Origin: Bacteroidota bacterium
GTDB taxonomy: Bacteria; Bacteroidota; Ignavibacteria; Palsa-1295
NCBI GenBank assembly: GCA_021324735.1
Contig: JAJPIO010000009.1
Location: forward strand, 1 to 64,000
Direction: 5' to 3'
DNA: 64,000 bases
Each line of letters starts with the position of its first letter. Position 1 is the first letter of the stretch. Shown here one piece after another: positions 1 to 8,700 of the stretch. The notes below the pieces were generated by a model. That model was not told where the DNA came from. It made no database searches and saw only the letters and a list, made by a program, of their open reading frames with translations. The position numbers and the translations under genes were made by a program.

Positions 1-438
1 CTGTCAAAGAACGAGGTCCATCAATGTCTCCGAACCAGTAGCGCGGGTGGCTTCTTCTTTTCAGAGTTCGGACTTCGTGTAGGACCGTAGCGACGATCTA
101 TCTTCAATGTGGTAGGGATCACGCACGAAGTCTAATCTCTAGATGCCTGTACGGACAGAGGCGTGTTTGCCTGGTAGGATCGGAACCGCTAGGAGTATTT
201 TTTTTCGTGTCTGAGGGCACTCCAACCCGGAAGTAATAGAACACGAATCCATCTCCAAAGGTTCCCATATAGGCACCTATTTCTTTTGGAATAATAATTT
301 TGTGGAGAGACTTTATAGGACGCTGGATTTCAATCTACTTTCGTCCGTTGCTCGATTTGATGCAACTGCTAAGAAATAGATTTCCCATTGCATCGTCAAT
401 GTCCAATTTGGCCGTAATTCTTATTCGTATATTGCGAT
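1..438. other. gene-poor left edge, possible decayed coding on minus strand
   Basis: No convincing intact gene is visible. On the minus strand one frame reads protein-like from 334 to 119, with an ATG at 268 giving about 49 residues beginning MGTFGDGFVFYYFR. The same frame then has three stops in quick succession (119-121, 104-106, 98-100) and resumes from 97 to the window edge with a stretch that includes RYWFGDIDGPRSLT. This could be a decayed gene or chance. A 65-codon plus-strand TTG frame at 300-497 overlaps the start of the next gene and has no supporting signal. I recognise no family here. Confidence 0.25.
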
Positions 439-984
439 GTGACATTCTTAAAATTACTATTAATTCCTGTCATCGCTCTTTCAGTGTCCGCTTGTAATTC
501 GCAAAAGTGAGCGATACCTCTTGAAGAGGAAACTCCCTTAGTGCACGAGATTCAGGTTCCTCCTCCTGTCGTTAAGAGCGCATCGACTTTATGGGTTGGC
601 CTATCCAAAGAAGAGGTATACAAGCGAATAAGGCGGTCGAGACCTGATAGCAATTCCCATGATCATGAGTTCTTCAATGAAGTTTATTTATTAGGAACTC
701 ATGGCCGATGTATTCTTAAATTCGATAGTAATGATCGACTTTTAAATTTTATTTTTTCTGCTCCTAAATCTAGTTGGAATCTGTTGCTCGATAGCTGCAA
801 ACATGTTCTTGGAATCCCGTCGGCTTCTGTTTCTCGGTACAACGCGAATTATCGTCATGTGGACTGGGAGTTTACAGGGGAATGGTATTTTCTTTCGGAG
901 AATGACTATGGATGCGATTTTTCGGGAGATAAGCCTCCACGAGTTGCGCCTCCTATAAACGTACCTCCACCGCCTCCTAACTAA
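439..984 (+). pseudogene. lipoprotein gene interrupted by an in-frame TGA
   Basis: A GTG at 439 opens a lipoprotein signal peptide, MTFLKLLLIPVIALSVSAC, whose lipobox is VSAC. After NSQK the frame meets TGA at 508-510. The same frame then continues without a further stop to 984 through an acidic linker (AIPLEEETP) and the body of the protein. The downstream part can also be read alone from a GTG at 541 (147 aa), but then it has no export signal. It has mixed alpha/beta composition, a GLSKEEVYKRI segment near its N-terminus and a proline-rich C-terminus, and matches no family I recognise. Reading the two parts as one exported lipoprotein is inference from frame continuity. The TGA may be a real nonsense mutation, a sequencing error, or readthrough. 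Confidence 0.55.
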
Positions 985-1047
985 CAAGAGGTAATTTCGA
1001 CGGAGCGCCAAGAGGCGTTAATCTGGAAGAACCCTGCGGAAAAATCT

Positions 1048-1085
1048 CTTTGTAAGCTTGCAAGGTCAGTTTTGATCGGCAATGG
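1048..1085 (+). repeat. direct repeat copy A upstream of ankyrin gene
   Basis: This 38-bp segment starts CTTTGTAAGCTTGCAAGG and ends GATCGGCAATGG. It recurs at 1883-1919 with one substitution and one single-base gap. The two copies flank the first ankyrin gene in the same orientation. Confidence 0.8.
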
Positions 1086-1182
1086 TTTTAAATTAGAGTC
1101 ACTCTCGAATCGAAGCAGCTGTCTGATAGTTTTGGATATTAAAATTGAAGGTGACTTAGGCCATAGCTGCTAATTTCTCGAC

Positions 1183-1845
1183 ATGCTGACAAATCAATTC
1201 GTTTTAATTTGTTGTGCGGCGTTACTTATATTGGGTAACGCCGCGTGCGCTTCGCGTACGGAAGGCGAACTGACTAAGTCAGAACAGAGCGAGTTGGTGC
1301 ACGCGATACGGTATAATGATAATGAGACAGCGGCAGAACTGCTTAAACGTTTTTCGCATCCCAATACATGGGATACGGGTGAGAATTCGTTGATTCGGAA
1401 TGCAGTGAAGGCAGGTAATCCAGACATGGTATCGGAATTGGTGGCGCGTAAAGAGAATGTCAATGATATGGGCGACTTACAGTTCTCTCCGTTAATGGAC
1501 GCGGTTATTTTTCTGGAAGGGCATTCGAATCCGGCGCTACGCAAGTTTTCTGACTGGACGACCTGGCACGATTCGACAGGAGTAGTAAGAAGAAAAAGAT
1601 ATTCTCGTATAATAAATATATTATTGGATGCAGGTGCTTCTCCAAATATTCAAGATGCCAAATGGCGAATCACTCCTTTGCACGCGGCAGCTCAAGCGTG
1701 TGATCTAGAAACTATTCGACTACTGCTCGATCATAACGCTAACACCGCTCTTCGTGACTACAATAACCAAACTCCCTTCGATCTATGTAGTGCATGTCCC
1801 GATACAAACATTCGAAGGTTATTGCGTCCCGTGAGCCTTAAGTGA
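1183..1845 (+). CDS. exported ankyrin-repeat protein, short paralog
   Basis: A 220-aa protein with an N-terminal hydrophobic signal (residues 4-21) ending in NAAC; the lipobox is weak, so either lipoprotein or ordinary signal peptidase processing is possible. The body carries about four ankyrin-type helices. Recognisable repeats lie near 65-100 and in the last 70 residues (ITPLHAAAQACDLETIRLLL). Its C-terminal half aligns closely with the 311-aa protein at 3209-4144, including an unusual insert (DSTG followed by RR and Y) between repeats and the shared KWRxTPLHxAAxxCDL stretch. It therefore looks like a shortened tandem paralog. Ankyrin repeats mediate protein-protein contacts; the partner is unknown. 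The ATG at 1183 fits the signal peptide. Confidence 0.75.
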   Translation: MLTNQFVLICCAALLILGNAACASRTEGELTKSEQSELVHAIRYNDNETAAELLKRFSHPNTWDTGENSLIRNAVKAGNPDMVSELVARKENVNDMGDLQFSPLMDAVIFLEGHSNPALRKFSDWTTWHDSTGVVRRKRYSRIINILLDAGASPNIQDAKWRITPLHAAAQACDLETIRLLLDHNANTALRDYNNQTPFDLCSACPDTNIRRLLRPVSLK

Positions 1846-1882
1846 ATAGGGATGTACTTCAGAGGAGGGCAAAGAGAAAAAC

Positions 1883-1919
1883 CTTTGTAAGTTTGCAAGT
1901 CAGTTTTGATCGGCAATGG
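1883..1919 (+). repeat. direct repeat copy B downstream of ankyrin gene
   Basis: The second copy of the 38-bp element at 1048-1085 (37 bp here). It lies just after the first ankyrin gene and just before the preferred start of the next gene, inside the extended reading frame of that gene. This argues that the longer frame from 1842 is not used. Confidence 0.8.
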
Positions 1920-1937
1920 CCTTTTTATAAGAATTAC

Positions 1938-2570
1938 GTGCTCGCCTCCACTATTAAGGTTCTTTTTACTTGCTCACTGCTCGTAATTTTATCGCGATGT
2001 GATTTGCGCGCGCAGTCACAGCCTGAGCGGTTTACTTTTATATTTCACACTTTTGGTAACTCAACCGATCCTATCGAACACGCCGACACTATCCGACCAT
2101 ATTTAACTTCTGGTGGTGTCCCACGAGTCTTCGCTGCCGCTTTAGTTGATTCGAATTCAAAGTTCTTTTATCAGTTTTTACTTCAGCATAATATCGTGGT
2201 TATCTTTGGCACACCGGACTTCGGAATGATATCTTTGCCAACCGCTCTCAACTCGCGTTCTGGTCAGACCAGGCTAACAGTCGATTCAATACCGATGGCC
2301 CTTGGCGATTATATCACGACCAAAGGTAAGTGCCTTTTTGTCGGTGATACAGATTTAGCAATAAGCGGCCATTCTTATCACGTCAATCACTATGAATACT
2401 GGAATGAGATACGTTCAAAAGATACGTCTTCCTTACCTTCTCTTAGGACCACGGCCTCATTCTTTCTTGCGAACTCTGCTCCCTTTCTTATCAAAGAGAT
2501 TATATCCGCTTCTATGACAATTGGTCCTAAGGGAGATACTTACAGATCAAGTCTTGAATATAAACCATAG
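1938..2570 (+). CDS. exported protein of unknown function
   Basis: The open frame can be extended to a GTG at 1842 that overlaps the stop of the ankyrin gene, but that extension runs through the direct repeat. The GTG at 1938 instead gives a proper signal peptide (MLASTIKVLFTCSLLVILSR, with cleavage plausible after RAQS). The mature region of about 180 residues has alternating hydrophobic segments (for example NIVVIFGTPDFGMISL) and no motif I recognise. It sits in the middle of the run of exported island proteins, on the same strand as its neighbours. Confidence 0.6.
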   Translation: MLASTIKVLFTCSLLVILSRCDLRAQSQPERFTFIFHTFGNSTDPIEHADTIRPYLTSGGVPRVFAAALVDSNSKFFYQFLLQHNIVVIFGTPDFGMISLPTALNSRSGQTRLTVDSIPMALGDYITTKGKCLFVGDTDLAISGHSYHVNHYEYWNEIRSKDTSSLPSLRTTASFFLANSAPFLIKEIISASMTIGPKGDTYRSSLEYKP

Positions 2571-2589
2571 TGATGAACAAGCCGAAGGG

Positions 2590-3195
2590 ATGTCCCTGCC
2601 GGTTACATGGCCAATGAGATCTGCAATCTTTTTTGCTCTACTAGTTACACTAATTTATGCAAGCCAGAGCTATTCCCAGTGCTTGCCACGTACTAAAGTT
2701 CGTACGCTTGCGGATAGCGGTTATGAGTGGAGTATCGGGGGTGGAGCAAAACGTGTTAGTTTATCAGAGTTACTCAAAAGCCGGCGTCCGATTACTGTTG
2801 ATTCTTTCACCCCACGCCTTCCTGATGAGGTTGATCCTATAATAATCGATTGCCATATTCGAAAGATCGGAGTTGCTTTATCCGCGTCGGGCGAGCGCAC
2901 GATTGCCCTGGATTTATATAATGATCGGAGAAAACACGTCAGTGCGGAAGTTATCGATCCCAGAGCTCAGTGCATTCAAGGAGATTCGGATTTAGTCAAT
3001 TTGTTTGCGGGTATATATTCCTATTTTGAGAAATTTGAAGAAAGATTTCCCGATCCGAATAAGTCACGCTTTCTCGTGTATGGTTACCGCTTTTGGCAAC
3101 CCGGGAAAAAAAGGAGCTCGGCTAAACTCATTGTAACGCCAATCGTGTATTTTGTTAATATTTCCAAGTGGCCGCTTCGTAAGACGATAAGATAA
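2590..3195 (+). CDS. exported protein of unknown function
   Basis: The frame opens at a TTG at 2521 that overlaps the previous gene by 50 bp. In-frame ATGs at 2590 or 2614 remove the overlap and place a clean signal peptide (MRSAIFFALLVTLIYASQSYSQ) at the N-terminus. I chose 2590. The mature protein is about 175 residues with three cysteines and a basic C-terminus, and no recognisable domain. It ends 13 bp before the second ankyrin gene, so the two are probably co-transcribed. This is one of five consecutive exported products in the island. Confidence 0.6.
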   Translation: MSLPVTWPMRSAIFFALLVTLIYASQSYSQCLPRTKVRTLADSGYEWSIGGGAKRVSLSELLKSRRPITVDSFTPRLPDEVDPIIIDCHIRKIGVALSASGERTIALDLYNDRRKHVSAEVIDPRAQCIQGDSDLVNLFAGIYSYFEKFEERFPDPNKSRFLVYGYRFWQPGKKRSSAKLIVTPIVYFVNISKWPLRKTIR

Positions 3196-3208
3196 GCAAA
3201 CTAAAAGA

Positions 3209-4144
3209 ATGAAGATATCCAGGTGTTTCCTTTTTATTAGTTTGATTTATTTGCCTTTAAGTCAAAGTTATTGTCAGAATATTCCATCTCGACACACAAC
3301 TGCGCTTAATGATGCGATCAAGCGCCAGGACCACACTGAAGAACGTAAGTTGTTGGAGAGCGGCGCAGACCCGAATGCGGTTGACGAGCGATTTGCCACC
3401 CCATTGGAATTGGCGCTATCCACCGATGATACGGAATCAGTGTTATTATTGTTAGCTCATGGGGCAAATCCTAATCGTTATGATTCGATCGTCGGTCCCT
3501 TAGTGGTTCTGGGTGCTGACGAGAATAGCTTTCACACATTAGATATTCTTCTGAGGCACGGTGCAACTATCGACGCGAAAGATCCACTAGGCCAAACAGC
3601 TCTTCATGTTGCTGCTTACCGAGGTAACCTGGAAGCGATGCGGGTCCTTATTGCTAACGGCATAGAGCTAAATATAAAGAACAATAACGGTGAAACGGCT
3701 CTCTTTCAAGCAGTTCTTGGTCATCAAGAAGCGGCGGTTGAGCTTCTTCTTCAAAATGGGTCCGATGTTAACGATCTCAACGATGGTTTAGGATCCGCTT
3801 TGTTATTGGCAACCGACCTTTTCGTGGGCTCAAGAGATTCTTCCACTCTAAGTTCTTTTGATAAAATTACATTCGGAGATAGCACTGGTGCCTCACGCAG
3901 ACGTATTTATTTGGCCATTATCGATCTCCTTTTAAAATATCATGCTAATCCATCTTTGACAGATCGCAAATGGCGGCTAACACCATTGCATGTGGCGGCA
4001 GAGCGCTGTGATCTAGTTCTGGCGGAGAAGCTCTTGTCTCATGGTGCAAGTAATTCGATCAAAGATAAAAATGGCCTCACACCGAGCGACATTGCTTTAA
4101 AGGCTAATTGCAAACAGGTTTATGAGGCTATAATAAAGCATTAA
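3209..4144 (+). CDS. exported ankyrin-repeat protein, long paralog
   Basis: A 311-aa protein with signal peptide (MKISRCFLFISLIYLPLSQ, then SYCQ) followed by about six to seven ankyrin repeats. Clear TPLHxAA-type or related units occur near residues 60-90, 125-155 (QTALHVAAYRGNLEAMRVLI), 158-188 and 265-300. A non-ankyrin insert with an STGASRRRIY stretch splits the repeat array near residue 225, exactly as in the 220-aa paralog upstream. The protein is probably periplasmic or surface-located and binds a protein partner. Its base composition is A+T-richer than the respiratory genes downstream, consistent with an accessory island. Confidence 0.85.
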   Translation: MKISRCFLFISLIYLPLSQSYCQNIPSRHTTALNDAIKRQDHTEERKLLESGADPNAVDERFATPLELALSTDDTESVLLLLAHGANPNRYDSIVGPLVVLGADENSFHTLDILLRHGATIDAKDPLGQTALHVAAYRGNLEAMRVLIANGIELNIKNNNGETALFQAVLGHQEAAVELLLQNGSDVNDLNDGLGSALLLATDLFVGSRDSSTLSSFDKITFGDSTGASRRRIYLAIIDLLLKYHANPSLTDRKWRLTPLHVAAERCDLVLAEKLLSHGASNSIKDKNGLTPSDIALKANCKQVYEAIIKH

Positions 4145-4273
4145 TTGCATTGGTGTGTCGCCAATTATCAGTTTTGTAGTGAGGCAGCGAGCAGCTTGCT
4201 CATCGGCTGAAACCATCGAGCTTGATCGTATCTCGGATGTTGTGCGCTAAGAAGAGGGTATTGCCACCCCACG

Positions 4274-4519
4274 TTATCCCTCGGTCTCCATGTCATCAGT
4301 CAGGTCGTCCTCGGTCGAGTCGACGATCGCTTTGGCCCGATCGTAATCTTCCGGTTCGACGTAGAGGTGGAAGCCGTTAGCATAATCGACGGAGGGCAAA
4401 ACGTTGGAGCGGTCCTGAGCTTCGACCATAGCTTCAATGCCTTCACGCTCGAGCTTGGCACGGACGAGTTCAGCTTCAAATTCGGTTTGGTAGGTGGAGA
4501 GCAGTTTGAGGTTCTTCAT
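4274..4519 (-). CDS. DUF2007 family small protein
   Basis: An 81-aa protein starting MKNLKLLSTYQTEFEAELV. Its composition and layout match the DUF2007 (putative prokaryotic signal-transducing) family: a short alpha/beta fold with a conserved AELVRAKLEREGI helix and a C-terminal YVEPEDYDRAKAIV segment. The reading frame is open upstream to 4699, but that extension is Cys/Arg-rich and unlike the family, so the ATG at 4519 is preferred. A TATTTTTG promoter-like element lies 27 bp upstream. The biochemical role of the family is not established. It is transcribed away from the act operon. Confidence 0.75.
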   Translation of the reverse strand: MKNLKLLSTYQTEFEAELVRAKLEREGIEAMVEAQDRSNVLPSVDYANGFHLYVEPEDYDRAKAIVDSTEDDLTDDMETEG

Positions 4520-5057
4520 ACGCTGTATGTGATCAATTGTGTGCCGCAAAAATACGATTTCGTGCGAGGCCGCACATTTTTTATTATTTTTGCAGTCGTT
4601 GCAAGTGGATGAACACGTTATCCACCTCAAGACCGCAGCCGTTCGCAACCTCGCTTTTTCGTTTTTAGGGTAACAAAAAAATGTTGCGAGCGGTCTCAAG
4701 GGAATGATTCGTCATCGTTACGCGATGAATGAATCGTTGTGCGGTTGACTGGAAGCTTGCCGTTTCAATTTTCGTACGCGTCATAACCCTGATCCTGAAC
4801 GAGTTCGTCCTCGTCGGCGCAGGATTATAGCGTGTTCGAGGGGCAGGTCCGGTGCACGACTCTAGTAGAGCTATCTTTATCGATGGCTTCGGAGCACTAC
4901 CGACCCTGTCTGTTGCCAGATTTTTTAGTGGAAGGGTAACCCCGATGTCCCATTTTCTACACTCGCACGGAATGCGAGCGCAGGAGTGGAATGCAAAGTC
5001 GTCGGTTATCTGGTCCACGATGCACGGGGTCGTTTATCCCAAGGGCTTGATCAATTA
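4520..5057. promoter_or_regulatory. long gene-free leader between DUF2007 and actA
   Basis: About 540 bp with no gene I can support. It holds a short GTGCG/CGCAC hairpin (4562-4575) followed by a T-rich run, a plus-strand TATTTTTG element at 4585-4592 that could drive actA, a small GTGGAT/ATCCAC inverted repeat (4605-4625), and a larger imperfect hairpin with arms 4703-4717 and 4723-4738. If the element at 4585 is used, the act mRNA would carry a leader of about 450 nt. Small frames in both directions here have no family signal. Confidence 0.45.
4547..4554 (-). promoter_or_regulatory. TATTTTTG -7 promoter-like element for the DUF2007 gene
   Basis: Reads TCGTATTTTTGCG on the minus strand and matches the Bacteroidota TAnnTTTG consensus. 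It sits 27 bp before the ATG. A clear -33 TTTG is not present at ideal spacing (a TGTG lies 18 bp further up). Confidence 0.4.
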
Positions 5058-5720
5058 ATGGCTCAGATCTTTCGCAGAAGTACGAACGCGCTTGCACGGG
5101 CATCGCTCGTGGGCTCGGGTTCGATCGCGGTGCTCGCGATCTACATGATCTTCATTGGCATTCCGCGGTCATCCTATTGGAATCAGACCGATATCATAAA
5201 GACCCAGCCGGTGCAATTCAGCCACAAGCACCATGTTGGCGATGATGGTATCGACTGCCGCTATTGCCATACCTCGGTGGAAAGCAGCGCTTCGGCCGGT
5301 ATGCCACCGACGAAGACGTGCATGAACTGCCACTCCCAGTTGTGGGCTACGACCACCTACTTAGAGCCGGTCCGCCAGAGCTGGAAGACGGGAATCCCGA
5401 TCAAGTGGACCCGCATACACGATCTTCCCGATTACGTTTACTTCAATCACTCGATCCATATCAATAAAGGTGTAGGCTGTGCTACCTGTCACGGACGTGT
5501 CGATCAGATGCCGCTCGTTACACAAGTAGCGTCGCTTCAAATGGAATGGTGTATTCAGTGCCATCGTGCGCCGAAACAATACCTCCGCCCACGAAGCCAG
5601 GTCTTTAATATGGCCTATGCACCGCCATCCAATCAATTAGAGCTTGGGCGAAAATTGAAGAAAGAGTATAACGTTCTCGGCTCGGATGTCTTAACCAGTT
5701 GCTCGACTTGTCACAGATAA
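5058..5720 (+). CDS. actA: alternative complex III subunit ActA, pentaheme cytochrome c
   Basis: A 220-aa protein with one N-terminal membrane helix (about residues 17-35) and five CXXCH heme c sites at 67, 88, 141, 165 and 215, the number and spacing expected of ActA. In alternative complex III it is the peripheral multiheme subunit that passes electrons from menaquinol oxidation towards the terminal oxidase. The ATG at 5058 is preferred over the open GTG at 4986 because it gives the compact N-terminus and membrane anchor typical of the family. The stop overlaps the actB start by one base (TAATG). Confidence 0.93.
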   Translation: MAQIFRRSTNALARASLVGSGSIAVLAIYMIFIGIPRSSYWNQTDIIKTQPVQFSHKHHVGDDGIDCRYCHTSVESSASAGMPPTKTCMNCHSQLWATTTYLEPVRQSWKTGIPIKWTRIHDLPDYVYFNHSIHINKGVGCATCHGRVDQMPLVTQVASLQMEWCIQCHRAPKQYLRPRSQVFNMAYAPPSNQLELGRKLKKEYNVLGSDVLTSCSTCHR

Positions 5721-8700
5721 TGGCTGACGTGAATTCAATCAGCCCGGATGGGCTACAAACTAGCATTGCCGTCGAGCTTCCCGTATTAAGCGCGAACGGA
5801 AACCCGGTGCCCGCCAAAGAGCGCGCAGCGAACGGTAAGGAATACTGGCGTTCGCTCGAAGAGCTTGCCGATAGCCCGGAGTTCGACGAGTTTGTTAATC
5901 GCGAATATCCGTCGCAGTCGGAAGTGCTGATCGATCCGTTCAGCCGGCGTTCGTTCCTGAAGTTGATGGGCGCCTCTTTAGGCGTCGCGGGCTTGGCCGC
6001 GTGTACGGTCCAGCCGAAAGAGGAAGTCATTCCTTATATCAAGCAGCCGGAAGAGATCGTACCGGGCAAGCCGCTCTATTTTGCGACGGCCATGCCGCGC
6101 TCGGGTGGTGCTATTGGTCTTCTCGTCCGCAGCAATGAAGGCCGCCCGACGAAGATCGAGGGTAATCCCGATCATCCGGCAAGCCTCGGCGCGGCAGATA
6201 TCTATGCGCAGGCCGCTATTCTCGGATTGTATGATCCCGATCGCTCGCAGTCGATCAGCTACATGGGCGATATTCGGACCTGGGGCGACTTTGGTGGCGC
6301 CATCGCAGGGCGAGTCGGATTGCTTCAGTCCAGCAAAGGACAAGGGCTTCGCTTCCTGAGCGAATCGATCACGTCGCCTTCGATGGTGGCGATGATCCAG
6401 GGTATTATGGCTGATATGCCGCAAGCGAAGTGGCATCAGTATGAGCCGGCGCGTGGTAATGGCGAGATCACTGCCGTCGGCGGCAATACGAATTTAATGT
6501 ATCGCTTCGACAAAGCCGATCGTGTGCTTTCGCTCGACAGCGATTTTATGAGCGATCCATCGACCGGCGTTCGCTATGCGCGCGATTGGGCCCAACGCCG
6601 CCGCGTAAGCCAGGGCAGCCCCGATATGAGCCGCATGTACGCGGTCGAAACAACGGTCACGATGACCGGCGCCAATGCGGATAATCGTATCGCAGTGCGC
6701 CCGAGTGAGTTTGAGAATGTAGCGAGTGCTTTAGCATCGGCGCTTGGTGCGGGTGCCGCTACGACCGGACAGCTTACCGAGCGTCAACAGGCATTCGTCA
6801 ATGCGGTCGCGAAGGACCTTCTTGCGATGAAGGGCCGCTCGATCGTGATCGCGGGCGAGTGGCAGTCATCCTACGTTCATGCGCTTGCAGCGCAGATCAA
6901 TCAGGCCCTGGGTAACGTCGGGCAAACCGTATTTTACGGCGCGCCGGTCGAAATGGCGCCGACCGATCACCTCGGTTCGATCACCGATCTCGCACAGGAT
7001 ATGGCAAAGGGCGAGGTCGATACACTGGTTATTCTCGGCGGTGTTAACCCGGTCTATTCTGCACCGGTCGATCTGAATTTTGCGGATGCAATGAAGAAGG
7101 TGCCGTTCATCGTGCACCACGGCATGTACCGCGACGAGACGTCCGAGCTTGCGCATTGGCACATACCGGAAGCTCACTTCCTGGAGTCGTGGAGTGACGC
7201 GCGTGCCCACGATGGCACAGCGACCATTATTCAGCCGCTCATCGCGCCGCTTTACGGCGGTAAGACCGCGCATGAAGTGCTTACGACGTTCACGAAGAAC
7301 CCGACGCTCGAAGCACACGAGATCATCAAGAATTATTGGACTGGTGGAGCGAAGAGCGCCGATGTCGAGAAGACGTGGCGCAAGGCGCTGAACGATGGCT
7401 ACGTTCAAAATACCAGCTCGAATGCTGGCGGTGCCGCTCCGACGATCGCAGCGCAGCGCCCGATGCTCCAGGCTGCGGAAGGAATTGACATTGTCTTTCG
7501 TCCCGATCCATCGATCTTCGACGGACGCTATGCGAATAACGGCTGGCTGCAGGAGCTTCCCAAGCCGATCTCCAAACTGACGTGGGATAATGCAGCGCTG
7601 GTTTCTACTGCGACCGCAGAAAAGCTGGGGCTTCATTCCACGCTTCAAATGCGCGGCGGTGATTACGATGCCGATGTTATTCATATTGAAGTAGGTGATT
7701 ATAAGGTCAATGCGCCGGTCTGGATCGCTCCGGGTCATCCGGATGACACGATCACGCTGCATTTAGGATATGGCCGCAAACGCGCGGGGCGCGTTGGTAA
7801 CGATCTCGGTTTCGATGCCGGCCGTATTCGCACCACGAAAAACATGTGGTTTGCGACCGGTGCGAAAGTTCGCAAGACCGGTAAGACCTATCCGCTTGCG
7901 GGCACGCAGATCCACTTCACGATCGAAGATCGCGAAGCCATTCGGGCGGTCAGCTTCGAAGAGTTTAAGAATAAACCGGATTTCGTCCATGAGAAGGAGA
8001 AAGAGCCTTCGAAGGACATGGGCTTATTCCCGAAATACGAGTATAAGGGGTACGCCTGGGGCATGACGATCGACCTCAACTCGTGTATCGGCTGCAATGC
8101 CTGCATGATCGCGTGTGTATCCGAGAATAATATTCCAGTGGTCGGCAAAGAACAGGTACTGCGCAGTCGCGAAATGCACTGGATCCGCGTCGATCGTTAT
8201 TACACCGGAGCAGCGGAAGATCCAGAGACATACTTCCAGCCGGTGCCATGTATGCAGTGCGAAGAAGCGCCGTGCGAGCTCGTCTGTCCGGTCGATGCGA
8301 CGTCGCATAGCTCCGAGGGCTTGAACGATATGGTATACAACCGTTGCGTTGGTACCCGTTACTGCTCGAACAACTGTCCTTATAAAGTTCGCCGGTTCAA
8401 CTTCCTGTTATTCCAGGATTGGACAACGCCGCAATTCAAGATGATGCGCAATCCGGAAGTCAGCGTGCGCAGCCGCGGTGTCATGGAAAAGTGTACCTAT
8501 TGCGTTCAGCGTATTCAGAACGCGAAGATCCAGTCGGAAAAAGAGAATCGTCGCATTCACGATGGCGAGATCATTACCGCTTGTGAATCGGCATGTCCGA
8601 CGGATGCGATCGTCTTCGGAGATATTAACGATCCTTCGAGCCGCGTTGCCAAGCTGAAGTCAGACTCGCGCAACTACTCGCTGCTCGATGATCTGAATAC

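Noticed and set aside
170-280. 12-mer ATAGGCACCTAT shared with about 46177
   Set aside because: A 12-base match is expected by chance many times in 64 kb.
300-497. 65-codon plus-strand frame from a TTG
   Set aside because: No ribosome site or family signal, and it overlaps in another frame the lipoprotein signal starting at 439.
4605-4625. DnaA-box-like TTATCCAC near the act leader, possible oriC
   Set aside because: Only one good box, no cluster, no dnaA/dnaN neighbourhood; explained as a small inverted repeat.
4665-5018. 117-codon minus-strand frame and 68-codon plus-strand frame in the act leader
   Set aside because: Neither has an export signal, a family pattern or a plausible start; both cover the inverted repeats.
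6866-7762. 298-codon minus-strand frame inside actB
   Set aside because: It lies wholly within a well-supported gene, is Arg-rich and has no domain; a shadow of the biased codon use.
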